From Epiperipatus broadwayi (Eukaryota > Onychophora > Udeonychophora > Euonychophora > Peripatidae), in the NCBI GenBank assembly GCA_028023455.1, contig JAQFVV010000256.1:355001-419000 (forward strand): 64,000 nt of DNA. Direction: 5' to 3'. Under the pieces are notes generated by a model. That model saw only the letters and a list, made by a program, of their open reading frames with translations, was not told where the DNA came from and did not search any database. Numbering within the stretch: the stretch's first letter is position 1; every line of letters starts with the position of its first letter. The position numbers were made by a program, and so were the translations under genes. Shown piece by piece: positions 11,907 through 24,639 of the stretch.

Positions 11907-14900
11907 ATCTTTATATATCTCTTTATATAATTATTACCTTTTTATATATAATACATTTTAATCTTTTTTATATTTTATATTTATCAATCAATACTTCCTA
12001 TATATATATATTCTAACCTGTATCTCGTGCATCCTCACTTCCAGATAAAATATGATATGAAATAAAACGGGTTCTATCTCAGTTAATAATTAATAACTAA
12101 AATATTCAGCATTAAAATTAAAATATTTCACTAGCTCAAATTTAAAATACGAATAAGGTTCAGTTTATAAAAATAAATTAAATAAATATTTAATATTTTC
12201 ATGAGACTTGAAGTGAAAATACAGGTGACAAGATAGATTACATTGAGCCAATATCCTACAGGATACTACCTGAATGGCATAAGAACACTATCCCCCCTTT
12301 TATTACTATTTCAAATAACAAACTCATAGTATTCTTACGACTTTAATAACTTCTACTCACTAAGATTAAACTAATAATTAAATCTTAATCTTCTACTTAA
12401 TAATAATCTAGCTCAATAAAACAATCTCAGGTTCATAAAGTTTATTCTAAGTTAATAAAAATACGGTAGTAAAATATGAGAAGGGATTTTATGTCATAAT
12501 CTACTACACTTAAACTAATAATAATAAATAATAATAATAATATTCTTCATTGTTTAATTACTACTGGATATCTTTTCTTTTTACTATAATTTTATTACCA
12601 TAATAAAATAATGAAATAATTTTATATAATCTTTTATCTTCATGAATATAATAAATAAATACGTGGTAGCATTTGATAATCTGATAAACAAAATGTGTGT
12701 GGCAACTGATAGCATATAATTTAATATAATATGATTTATGACCAATAAAATAATGTAAGATTATGATTATTTAATTATAATGAATACCAATAAAATATTT
12801 AAAATTCTTAAAATAACTCTATTTATCTTTTGTGCAAAATTATATATATATGTTTCGATTATTATGCATATATCGTGTTTCATGCAGCGATGTGGAGAAA
12901 TAAATAACTCGGACACAAAATTTTTGAAATAACAAAATTTAACAAAGTTTATTACTAACAACAAATAAATAAACAATTTATTTACACTATTTACAGTGGA
13001 TATCCTTAACTTTTTTACTTTACAGTTTGATCTACCGGGTTATAAAAAAAATAATTTATATTTCAATTATATCTTTATTTAGATTTGGAACAAAATTAAA
13101 AAAAAAATGTTACTATTGGGTTTCTCATTATGGTTAACTTATTACAAATATATTTATCTACTTTATTAGCAACAGCATTTTATCCTTTATATTATTAAAC
13201 TATCTTATTTAAAAAATTCATACTTAGAAAACATTCTATAGAAAACAAAATTTTATAATGAGTATGGATTTCTCAAAATATTAAAAAAAAATTCATCTTG
13301 CAAAGTCAAAGATGTTACACAAAATATTATCCAAAATTAAGTACTAGATTTTAGTATTTATCACACAATGTTTACTAATCATAATATATTCTTCTTTAAG
13401 CCTTACTTTAGTATAATATAAGTGTAATCATTAATATATTTCTGTTAATCAATAAACAAAAATATACTATGCATATTGTTTACACAATTTACTTTGTACT
13501 ATTGTATTTTAAAATATGCAATACTTATTTTTTCTCTTAAAAAAATAATACTAAAGCATTTAAAATTATTATCACTTTAAAGAAAATATCTTTGTTTAGA
13601 TACCTTATTTTAAAAAAAAATTATATTTCATTTTCGAAATAAAATTCAAAATATATTCTATGATTCTTTCTTTCCTTAGGATACTTTGGATCTTCAATTT
13701 TAAGTTATAACGTCCTATTCCTTCTAAGCAAATAAACCAATCTTATACAAAACGATAACATGACCTAAGTTCTAAATTATTTATCATTTCTCTTAAACAT
13801 ATTTTACTAAATGATGCAATTACATGAAATAAAGATAGCGAAAACAGATGCATAGGATTAAGGAAGAAAGCTAGAGTATTACTCTTAACATATCTCAAAA
13901 TCATGGCACAGTGCGAAGAGGTATGACATTTACCTGCCTAATATCCTCTAGTACAGGGACAATGTTAAAGCTATTTCTTCAGCTTTATTAGAACATCAAA
14001 TATTTAAAGAAATATAAACACTGTCCAAATAAAATGTGTATCAGTCATAGGGCTTTGTTAACTATGCTGATATTCACATAAAGACTAAATATTATTTCCA
14101 TTCCTTATAACATCCTATTTCTTAAAACATCATCTTGGTTTCCTGTTCACTAAGTACTTCCAAGCCACTATCTCAACATTATTTCTCAAGATTTTCCACA
14201 TCTTACATCGATAAATAACTATCTGCATTTACAAAAACAATAAATAAAATTCATTAATAGTTAAACAATCTTACGATTCCATAAGAAAAGTTGCTTACTT
14301 CATTGTTCTGTATGTTTAATCATATACACTCTACTTAGACAATATTTGAATATCCAATAACATGAAAGTTCTAAAGAATCACATAATTATTTGTTATTAT
14401 GTTGGATTATATCTCTAATATATAAAAAAAAATAATCATCGTATGCATATTTTCAAATCAATCCTATCTCATAATGTTTTTTAAAATGTTGTATGAAATG
14501 CGGTACATATAAGTAAAAAAACTTTTACACTTCATTCTTCCAATTTATGGATGATCTAAAGAAAACAAAAAAAATATACATTATAAATTATCAATAGTTA
14601 TTATTATTACCAATAACCTTTATCTAGTCATCTTGTTCAGTAGGCTTCCTTTATCCACTTGAGCATTGCAGATATAAAAAAAATTCACACCCATACACTT
14701 TATATTAAAATATTTTTAGCTAAATTATTAGATTGTTATATTATAAAATTTTTATATTAATAAATTAATGTTTTTATGTTTTTCCTAATCTTATATAAAA
14801 ATTTAGATTTAAACTAGGTTAACAAAATAAAAGGAATCAAAACTATAATTACATATTTTCTTTATGATAGTTCCTGATAAGTCCAAAATACTTAGTATTT

Positions 14901-16700
14901 TTTCTAGAGTTTTCAAAATGTTCTCCTCCAAGCACGTTAAAGTTTAAAATAAAAATAATTATTAATCCATTTAATAAAATTTATAGAAAATAATCCTTGG
15001 TTTTAATATTTAGGATGATAATTATTAAATCATAATATTAATTAATCCTGTGAAGCTTCTTAATCTTCTCTACCAATATTCTCTGCTTATCCGATGCATC
15101 AATCCATCTAATTTAATTTTAAAATATTCGATAAACTTTTAAGTACTATTTGTATTTCCATGGATCCATCTTTTATTCAACTATGTGTTCACTTTTTTTA
15201 TATATGTTTCCTTCTTGATACATTTAAACTTTCATTTGGTATTTTTATATATCACTTTAAAATAAAAACTTCAAGTACTTTTAAACAAATCTTTTCTAAA
15301 TACATTTTTTAAAACAATTCTAAGAACGGATATTTTAATATCAAAACGCTTCTATAACATATTCTTCTGGGTTCTTTCTTAAATTCGTGAAAATATTTTT
15401 TTAAAAATGTTACCTTCAGAAAGGATATAATATTTTACTCCTTTGAATATCATACTATATAAAATAATTCATGCAATATATAACTATCTTATTACCATTT
15501 AAAAATAAATCTTGGATAAACTTATAAATAATATGTTTCAATACAATTTTTTTAGACTCCGTATAATGTCTGAGCTGTGGTTTTTTTTATGTACCAAAAC
15601 AGTTCTTCGGTTAAATATTAATAAAGCTGTATCAATAAATATTTCAAATATTTTTTCAGCATTACAACTTATATCCATTTTATTTCGTAGTATATCCATC
15701 CTTTATTGCGAAGTTTAGGTTAAACTTTTAGATAAAATACGACTGGTAAGTACTTTAAAAATTAGAAAGTCATTTCCACGAAGTTTCTAAATTATTTTAT
15801 TTTAAAACTCTCTTTTGCAAAAATACTTTTAAAAATTATCAATTAATTTTTTGCAGATAAAGTTATAAGAAAGTACTAAAAAAATTGACTAAAATAAAAA
15901 ATTTTAAAATACTATCTTTTTGATAGTTATACTTTACCTTTCTCCGGTTTCAATACATTATTAATCTTCCCTTATACCCCCGTGCAATTCATATTTATAG
16001 TCTGTAAGAATACCTATTCCTATTGGTTAATTCTTACTTTAGCTTGAGAACAAATTTACATATTTTCAATTTATAGCAGAATTATATTTCAAAATCAGAA
16101 ATTATGACATAATGAACCCAAAATATTATTTAAAATATTACTTTTAAATAAATTATTATTTTATTAAAACTATTTAAACATTTAAAATAACTTTTAAAAT
16201 AATTTTAATAATCTATTCCATTTTTTTTTAATATTCAATTTATTTTGTTTTTATTTAAATAAAATATTTAATTTTTATTATAACTGTATTCGTCTTTATG
16301 ATACTATTTAAAACATTACATCATTTAAATATGCAATAACGACAGTTAACTTAATATTTATTATTATTTGCTTTTATGATAGGCAATAATTCTATCCAAT
16401 TCTATAATATAACTTTTAAAATATTTTAAACTTTGTTATTAATTCAAACACGCGTGTGTGTGAACGTATGTAATATACAAGTCACATGATCAATAACTTT
16501 GACAGACGATTTTCAATCTATTTCTCTGCCCAGATTTATAAAATTGATACACTTATTATATTATATAATATAATTATAAAATTTGGAAGAACAATTTAGA
16601 AAATATAGAATTAAATACAATTCTCACCATCATAAAGTTTATTTTTAAAATATATTATATTAATTTTGACTATTAAATATGATTATAAATTTAAACACTG
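11907..16700 (-). other. C>G skewed region without recognisable gene
   Basis: The plus strand becomes relatively C-rich and G-poor for several kilobases (for example around 14100-14160 and 15060-15120), the opposite of 10.1-11.7 kb. Minus-strand translation gave scattered integrase-like fragments near 14.6-15.1 kb that were too weak to call. It may be an eroded minus-strand retroelement or transcription unit. Confidence 0.3.
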
Positions 16701-17264
16701 TATTTATTAACTTATCAGTTTTAAACTATTAAAATCGAATTTATTAAATATACTTTTAATTTTTATAGCTGTGTTATTTAATATGGCCAGCTTTTACAAC
16801 CATATGAAACAATATTTTAAACTTTACATAACTACTTTTTAAATAATTCGCTATAATTTTATATACCACGTATTTTCTTTAGCTTTAAATTGTACTTTAA
16901 AAATATAATTGACTTAATACAATTACCATATTAAAAGAACATATTCTAAATTTAAATTTTTTAGTAATTGACTGTTATGAACTATTACCGACTTATAGAA
17001 AAGGGCACAATATATATATATATATATATATATAAGTCTAATGTTATATTTTTATATTTTACATTATTATTATTCATTATATTAACATTAAACATGTGTA
17101 ATTTTCTTTAACCTATAATATTATTTCTTCTTATCTTTTATTACTAATTATTTTTACCTGCTTTTTATTATTTTTTAACATATTTTATACTTACCTTTTA
17201 CTTATATTTTCAAATCTTAACTGCTAATTATTCAAACTTTTAATTTTTACAGTTATACTTGGTA
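16701..17264. other. spacer with (TA)n near 16990-17035
   Basis: No feature other than the dinucleotide tract was recognised. Confidence 0.5.
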
Positions 17265-17330
17265 GCTCCCTCTTTCTACTTTTTATATAATTAAATTTAT
17301 TCTTATTTTTAATCCTTACTAACATTATCA
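17265..17330. repeat. left copy of the direct repeat flanking the LINE pair
   Basis: TCTTTCTACTTTTTATATAA followed by TTAAATTTATT and TTTTTAATCC recurs at 19622-19690 with few changes and in the same orientation. The two copies bracket the doubled LINE. Confidence 0.7.
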
Positions 17331-17945
17331 TGTGATGTGATGCACTATGGCTTTTCTTTGTTCTGAATGAGGAATCTCTCAACCACAATTCCCAGAGAAA
17401 CCTGTTAGCTACATTACCCTTTTCTTTTCATTCACCACTCTAAGTTTTTCCCATATTCTTCACTATCCTGCTCCATTCCATTTTTACAAGATAATATCTT
17501 TGTTAATTCTATGGTCCTTATATCTATTCAGCATAAAAAGCAAGAACCCAATTTCTATATATTCACTTTGTTATTTATTCTCCCATAATTTTATTATTTG
17601 TACTGTTTCTGCTTGTAAGCATTTACATTCAATTAATAAATACCTAATATTCCTCTGCCTTTCTTACATAACTTGCAGACTAACTCACCCATATTCTCTT
17701 GTTGCTAAAAATTATGTTTGAGTCCTAAAAGATAAACTTCATTGCTTGCTATTATCATAAATTAAATTGCACCCAATATTCTGTTTACTTCTATATATAT
17801 TTAACTCTTTTTACTCCCCAAACTAATTCTCTATCTTTGCAACTTCCTATTTTTTATTAATGCATCTATTCTTCTATCACATTCCTTGCCATTATAATAC
17901 TCAACAATTCTTCTAACACAATCATCCCCCCTTTTGTACAAGTAT
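17330..17945 (-). pseudogene. LINE 3' end, extra tandem copy
   Basis: This segment aligns over its full length with 17945-18605. It corresponds to the C-terminal coding part plus 3' UTR of the LINE described next. On the minus strand the zinc-binding CKLCK survives near 17650, but frameshifts and stops break the rest. The shared 3' UTR includes ACCTGTTAGC (plus strand 17400) and ends at the ATGTGATG-type terminus near 17330. It lies immediately downstream of the longer copy, so the two LINE tails are in tandem. Confidence 0.7.
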
Positions 17946-19616
17946 GTGAGATGAGATACACTGTGACATCTTTATTGGAGTCAGGAATCTCTTAGCTACC
18001 ATGCCCAGTGAAACCTGTTAGCCACTTTACCTTCCCTTTCCATTCCCCATTTTATGTTTTTCTTATATTTTTTTCTATCTTACTTTATCCCATTTCCATA
18101 ACATAATTTTTGTCACTCCATAATTTTTATATCTAAAATCCCCTTATCGTTTTCCAAACCCAGCATAAAAACCAAAAATCCACCTTCTATATAATCCCTT
18201 TTCTTTATATTTAGTTTCCCATAACTTTATTATTTGTGCCCTTTCTACTTGCAAACATTTACATTCAATTAACTGATGCCTAATATTTTCTATGCTTTCC
18301 TTACACAACTTGCAGACTAAATCACTTACATTTTTCCATTTATGTGTATATTCTCTTGTTGCTGAAGATCCTCTTCAATCTTTAAATAATAAACTAGTTT
18401 CCTTGCTATTATCATAAATTAACTCACACCCAATATTCTGTTTACTTGTATATATATTTAAACTCTTTTTACTCTGCATACTAGTCCTCCATCTCTCCAA
18501 CTCCCTATTCTTTATTAATGCATCTATTTTTTTATCTTATTCCTTGCAACTATTACACTCAACAATTCTCCTAACACAATCATCCCACCTTTTGTATAAG
18601 TATACTGACATAAATTCTTTATCCAAATCTTCTGCATACTGTACCAGCTTTCTCACACATCTTGTTGCCTGCCTTTTACTCATAACCCAATTAAATGCTA
18701 TTTTGGTTATTTTCTTATTATTCATAAACTGCAATCTACTAAACATTTTCATTTTTCTTTTTTCATCTTTTATATAAAAATTTGACCATACCATTTCTTC
18801 TTGAATTGCCTCTTTTGTTGTTCACACATTTGTTTCTAATGCATGTCTTCCTATTTCTCTTTGTACTTTTTCTAAGTAATCTAACATCCCTTTACTTACA
18901 CATAATATATCATTACCATATGTTAATCCTTCTAGTGGCACTTCCTTTTATACAATTCTAGCTACATCATATATTTATTATATGAAAACACTGTTAATTT
19001 CTTTATCAGTCTCTTTTTTTATTTCCTTCATTTATCATTTTTTTCTCCCATTCATCCAAGTGATTTCTCTGATAATTTAAGACAATTCCCAAATAGTTAT
19101 ACCTATTCATCACACTTAACTTTATATCCTCCAATAAAAATTATTTGTCTTTTGTTTTCCTAGTATTAATCATCATTACTTCTGATTTCTCTTCACTAAA
19201 CTTAACACCCATCTCCTTGCTCACCTTTGCATATGTCCTCAGCATAACTTCCATATTTTCCCTTCTTTCTGTACTCCAGAAGACATCATCTGTACATAAA
19301 AAAACCTGATAATGTATATACTCCCATTCCACCTATTAATGGAATTTTTATCCCTCTTCCTAGTCTTTCTATTGCTCTATATATTTCTCTCAAAGACAAC
19401 AAAAACAACATAGAGGACATAGGGGATCTTTGCCTTAGTCCCACCTTATTTATAACTTTAACTGATTCTCTACTCCCTAATTGATATGTATAGTAATTAT
19501 TTTCATACAATCTCTTAATAAGATCCACTAAAGCTCCATCCATTCTCAAATTTACTAAACGTATCCACGATCTATTTCTATTTACTCTATCATATGCCTT
19601 TTTTTTATTTTATATC
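17945..19616 (-). pseudogene. non-LTR retrotransposon (LINE), 5'-truncated, frameshifted RT
   Basis: Minus-strand coding remains of a LINE polyprotein, which copies its own RNA at the target site. In order from 19616: KKAYDRVN (RT domain A region), then the 19549-19286 segment with VGLRQRSPMSSMLF (the G.RQG.P.S block, with the second G changed to R). After a frameshift come FLCTDDVF (catalytic [Y/F]xDD box, near 19290) and MGVKFSEEKSEVMMIN. Further on, 18794-18537 encodes an 85-residue C-terminal piece. The C-X2-C-X7-H-X4-C zinc motif CKLCKESIENIRHQLIEC lies around 18300. The 3' UTR has AATAAA on the minus strand at 17971-17976. Truncation inside the RT domain is typical of incomplete target-primed reverse transcription. 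I did not assign a clade. Confidence 0.8.
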
Positions 19617-19621
19617 TCCTG

Positions 19622-19690
19622 GCTCACTCTTTCTACTTTTTATATAATTAAATCTATTTCTATTTTTAATCCCTATTGATATTATTATTA
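19622..19690. repeat. right copy of the direct repeat flanking the LINE pair
   Basis: Matches 17265-17330 at close to nine positions in ten by eye. It begins exactly where recognisable LINE coding sequence ends. Confidence 0.7.
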
Positions 19691-19699
19691 TTTTATTTT

Positions 19700-20470
19700 T
19701 AAGTTTTTTTTTATGTCAAAATTTTTTCTAGCTCAAATCTCTATTTAATAGTGTTTTAATATTTTTAATATAAATAGTTTCTCTTACTTTTCTATCCCTT
19801 TTATTACTTGTAATTTTTATACAATATTTTCCAAACTAATGCCCTGTTTTTAATATATGTAAATATATTGGTGAATTTTTATCATATTTATGTTGTAGTA
19901 GTCTTCTATATATTGAAATTTTTGTTTCCCCTCTATAATTTACTTTTATATTATTAATTTGACACTTTTTACAATTGATTTCATATATTCCATTTATTTT
20001 GTTATCTGAATTCTATTATAATTACTAATATATTTATTTTCTAAAATATTAATCATATTTTTTTATTTTTTCATTATCTGTTCTAACATTTATTATTTTG
20101 TTAAATTTTTTTATTAATTTTACCTATAACTTTATTTAAATTTTTAACTACATAATTTTTTTCTGTCTTTATAATCCTTTTTTCTTTTTTATTATTTATA
20201 TAATCTAACTTATTGTCTATTATTTGGATGATTATTATTTATAAATTCTTCTTTTATTAAATTTATTTGTTTAACAAAATCTTCTTTACTTGAACAATAA
20301 GAAAGATAAAGTTATAATACTTCATAATGAAAGTAAATGTTCTAGGAGAATAAGCATGTGTTAATTTCTTTTCTGAATGTTTTCACAAATCTTAAAAAAA
20401 CACTTTTATCACAATCAAATTTTAAATGCTAATTATCTTTAGAATCATAATCACTGATGGATTTTTGTCC
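19700..20470 (-). pseudogene. Penelope-like element: RT-GIY linker and GIY-YIG domain, decayed
   Basis: Reading the minus strand from about 20330, one finds SKEDFVKQINLIKEEFINNN, the helical linker that follows RT in PLEs. After several stops comes a GIY-YIG nuclease: GIYEINCKKC (near 20005), then YRGET (YIGET-like) with the arginine-rich ISIYRRLLQHK, then NSPIYLHILKTGH near 19850. Frames shift repeatedly, so no protein is made. The RT catalytic part is absent or unreadable. The copy lies between the LINE pair on the left and the large inverted repeat at 20491 on the right, which may be its terminal repeat. Confidence 0.7.
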
Positions 20471-20490
20471 ACTACTTGTGATGGTTATTA

Positions 20491-21206
20491 ATCTAATAAT
20501 ATAGAAATAAAACAAACTAACTCCTTTTTAAAACTTGATTTATTATGACTATAATCATGAAAAAGAAATCCGATGTTTCGACTATTTTTTATAGTCTTTC
20601 TCAAGGCACACTAAAATAATATATATATACACAATAAATATCACATATTCAAAAAAAAAAATTAAATTAATTAAAAATTACAAAATATATCCATAACCAA
20701 AATTTTCTTTTTTTTACCTTATCTCACTCCCCTTTCCTATTACAATCACAACTTAAACACAACTAATTCCTTTTTAAAATTCTATATATATCAAATAAAA
20801 ACTTTTAATTAAAAACCTATTATTTTCCTTTATCTTTTTCTATTAACATCCTATTTAGAAAAAGATAAAGGAAAATAATAGGTTTTTAATTAAAAGTTTT
20901 TATTTGATATATATATATAGAATTTTAAAAAGGAATTAGTTGTGTTTAAGTTGTGATTGTAATAGGAAAGGGGAGTGAGGTAAGGTAAAAAAAAGAAAAT
21001 TTTGGTTATGGATATATTTTGTAATTTTTAATTAATTTAATTTTTTTTTGAATATGTGATATTTATTGTGTATATATATTTTATTTTAGTGTGCCTTGAG
21101 AAAGACTATAAAAAATAGTCGAAACATCGGATTTCTTTTTCATGATTATAGTCATAATAAATCAAGTTTTAAAAAGGAGTTAGTTTGTTTTATTTCTATA
21201 TTAGAT
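20491..21206. repeat. near-perfect 350-bp inverted repeat with hammerhead-like motif
   Basis: The arms 20491-20841 and 20857-21206 are reverse complements with only scattered differences, separated by a 15-bp loop. Each arm carries TTGAGAA, then a perfect six-pair stem GACTAT/ATAGTC, then GAAAC (right arm 21096-21125 on plus; left arm 20604-20575 on minus). This layout resembles a hammerhead core, but it has T for C at the first core position and A for the catalytic G8. It is probably a PLE terminal repeat pair or a non-autonomous foldback. High identity implies youth or arm-to-arm conversion. Confidence 0.85.
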
Positions 21207-23319
21207 ATATATGAACTATTTTGAAAAGAAGAACTGTGTGCTGGATATATTAAATTATTTAATCTAATAATAGCTTATCTTTTGATATGTTTAATTCATA
21301 GGATATTATTGAAAAACACTACTTATTTTAACTACTGTCGTTTAGAAAGTACTGTTAATCTCATAATTAGCTATTTAAAAGCATTCTGTACAGAGCAAAC
21401 ATGTAGTTATAAGTATTTTTATTTTATCTTTCCAATAAAATGCTATATGTGTGCATATATATATATATAATGCATTTTTTCTATTTAATTAATATAAATC
21501 CATGTTTATTTAGCAGTTAATAACTCATGATTAAAATTTGACAAATATAACATATCTATTCTCTTTCCAAAGGCTAGAATACCATTCTTTAGTTAGAAGA
21601 TTTTGATTAGCAATTAAATTCCTTCAAATGATTGATTGTCTTTGCTTCTTTAGAGATTTTATTGGTCTTTTATACATGTTTTTAGAGAGATTGCTTGTTA
21701 TTTATATTTTTCAAATATTGGTGATACTTTTAGTTATCATCTCCAATGTAGATGTTCTAAGTATGATTACTAATAATTTATTTCTACTATTTTAATTCAA
21801 TGGTTGCCATTTGTTATTTGAATCTAGATCTTTTTCATTTTTATACTGGAGTTTTTTCTTGTGCAGGGATTAGTAATTTCTAAAATTGTCTGGATTGTCA
21901 TTTGCCTTGACAATAGTACATTTATTTCTTCTAAGACATATTTTTTCTTATATCTTCTTATATCCAGATTATATCAACTATAGTAAATCAGAGAATTAAT
22001 TACAAAATGGAAAAGGAATAGTGTTTTTAAATATTTACTCATAAATAGTTCATGCAAAGAGTTCTCCATTGGCATTTAAGATTTGTTGCTGATATATTAT
22101 GGCAGTAAATATAAATACTTGACATGGCTATTTTTATTTTTTTAAATTATTATATTACCTGTTTTAGGCATTAAACTTTGAATAGTAAGATATATTTAGT
22201 AAATTATGAGTTACTCTTTAATTTGTGATGAATTGAAGTAACATACATGTCATAAATTGATGACTAATTTCTCTGCGAATTTATGGCATGTGAAAACTTA
22301 TCTGAGTTAAGTATGTCTTTTAATAATTTATACTTGTATCAAGTATTTTTCTGGGCTTGCATAATGTTAAATACATTATAGTTAATAATTATTTTCATTA
22401 GCGCTACTGATAACTATCTGATTCAGTTTTAAATAGATTTGAAATCTTAATATATAGTTTCAATTGTATAATTTTTGACAAATCTATGGTTTGGATGCTA
22501 TAATAAGTTGAAACTATTTATTTTTTAGCTTCACTGCCATTTTTACTGATTTCATGCATTATAATCATGTTTTCATTAATACCTTAAGCCTTCATACTGA
22601 TTTTTTTTAATTTTGGGGGATAATATATCCTTTCTCATGTGGACATGTTATTTTTGACATTAAACTGTATTCGTTAATTATGAGATAATTGTTAAATATT
22701 GTGGGATTTTAGATAATTAATATTTGGGATTTATTTCCAAAAGCCTAAAAGATAAAATTTTGATGATCTACAATTGTGATAGCTAAAATACCAACAATTC
22801 AAAATCCAACAGCAAAAATCTTTACAGATCATAATCTCTTTAACCTTTTAACCGCTAATTTTATCATTGGTTGTATCAGATAAAAATCAAATCTTTTAAT
22901 TGGCCAACTCACAAACTGAAGACAAAGCCTATTGTTAAAACATATTCGCCTATAATATTAAATTCAACTCAGATACGTTTATAAAAAGTATATTATTAAT
23001 TTTTCAGGTTATGAAGAGAACGAAAGTTCTTTCAAAAATAAATTGCTATTTATTTATTCTAAAATATTCAATATCGGCAACATAAAAGCTATAATATAAA
23101 CAAAAAGATCGACTTTTACATTATAGAAAAGTAAATATTTCTTTTTACTACATCTTCAATATTTTTACTTAAATCTTCAATATTTTTTGAAAATAATTTT
23201 GTTTTTTTATTATTCTCTCTGAAATAATTTTAATTTCTCAAAATATTCTTTTATAATAATATTAAATCGTATTCGAAATGAAAATCTCAGCGTTTTTCTT
23301 TATTTTCTTTGATCAGGCA
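21207..23319. other. spacer, nothing recognised
   Basis: AT-rich. The short frame at 21282-21470 has no domain. Confidence 0.5.
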
Positions 23320-23545
23320 GTTTCTTTGTTCTTTCCAGCCAATCAGAATGTCTTTTTCGGCTGAGAGCATGCTAAGAACCAATCACAAATAATGTTCCTT
23401 CTTTGTTTAGGTTTAAATGCGTTTTTTTTCTATTTTTTACTTGTAAAATAAATCGGAAGATGGCACCATCTTACAGAGCTTTTAAAAACGAATTCAATAC
23501 GTGTTTAACAAATATTTTCATATAAAAACTAGCTGAGTTAGAGTG
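23320..23545 (+). promoter_or_regulatory. candidate promoter/5' UTR with two CCAAT boxes
   Basis: Base composition rises locally. Two CCAAT motifs lie 45 bp apart (CCAGCCAATCAG near 23336 and GAACCAATCAC near 23378), a common arrangement in animal polymerase II promoters. No clear TATA box sits at a fixed distance. The claim rests only on motif and composition contrast. Confidence 0.3.
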
Positions 23546-23602
23546 ATGTCAGATGTCGACGAGGAGCCTCGTAAGAGGCGGGCAAAGAGTCTAAAATTTT
23601 GA
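23546..23602 (+). CDS. candidate first coding exon (very short, uncertain)
   Basis: An ATG with G at -3 opens MSDVDEEPRKRRAKSLKF and then a stop. It uses GC-rich codons in a region otherwise near 22% GC. A consensus splice donor GTAAGA occurs at 23571 inside the frame, so a real exon could end after nine codons in phase 1. The acidic start followed by a basic KRR cluster would suit a nuclear protein, but I do not recognise it. No partner exon was found downstream on the plus strand within the window, though introns in such genomes can be long. It could equally be chance. Confidence 0.2.
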   Translation: MSDVDEEPRKRRAKSLKF

Positions 23603-23604
23603 AA

Positions 23605-24639
23605 ACATAAAATCAACAGTCAAATAATTTTTTTTTGTGTCTCTTATGAATAAAATTATGTTTTTCTGCCCATAATGTTACTATTCTTGAATTTTATGAA
23701 ATTTGGAAAATGAAAAATAACTTTTAATACAAAGTAAACTCCCAAAAATATAAAACATCAACAAATAAATAAATTGTTTTGTGTCTATTCAGAACAAAAT
23801 TATTTGTTTCTGCATGTGATGTCATTATTATTTATTTGTATGAAATTTGGAAAGCAAATTTCAAAAAGAACAAGTTGATAATCAGACAGAATGCATATTT
23901 TGGGGAGAATACACACCAAAACATAAAACAGAATCATGATTATATTCAATAATAGTGAAAATGGGGCTTTATTGGATTACTTTCATGATATTGTATGTAA
24001 TGAGTCTTTTTAAATATTTTAATATGAAAGACAAAAACAATTTTCTTTTTAATACATACAAAAAAAATTATTTTTATTTCAAATCAATCATTTAAAACAT
24101 TTTTTTCTATTTAATAGAATTAATTAAAAACTAAATTTTATATGAATTTTTTTATAATAAAACTAATATTGTCTAAATTTTGATTTATTGATGTAACTGT
24201 TGAAATTTTAATTATCAGGATTGTAAATTGGCAGGATTTTGAGCTGTCAGATTTTTTAGTCTCAGGACTAAAGCTATCAGGATTTGAGGCAGGTTTTGTG
24301 TGTGATTGAAATTGAATTTGAATTGAATTTGTCTTTAATAAATTTTTATCTTTTTCAAGAAGTGCCTGGTTTTATAATATTTTTGTATAATAAGAAACAG
24401 CTGTATAAATTTATGTTTGCAGATTATACTTTTTTTTATTATTTATTGCCATATCTTTTGTTCATCCACTTTATATATATCTCTATTTTTATTATTAGAA
24501 GATCACTTTTCTATTAGAGAATTTTCTTCCAAAAATAAAAACCTTATGAATTTTATAGTAAGTGGCTTGAGATTTTTTTTAAAACACATTTTAACATATT
24601 CTAATATAATTCATTTAAAGCCAAGATATTAACAATAAA
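23605..24639. other. spacer, nothing recognised
   Basis: Open frames at 24284 and 24417 overlap each other and are hydrophobic AT-driven frames without domains. Confidence 0.5.

Noticed and set aside
14600-15130. Integrase-like fragments on the minus strand
   Set aside because: Only isolated short resemblances in different frames; no zinc-binding HHCC series or DDE spacing could be read.
18544-18777. 77-residue plus-strand frame
   Set aside because: It is antisense to the LINE C-terminal coding sequence, which has the recognisable motifs.
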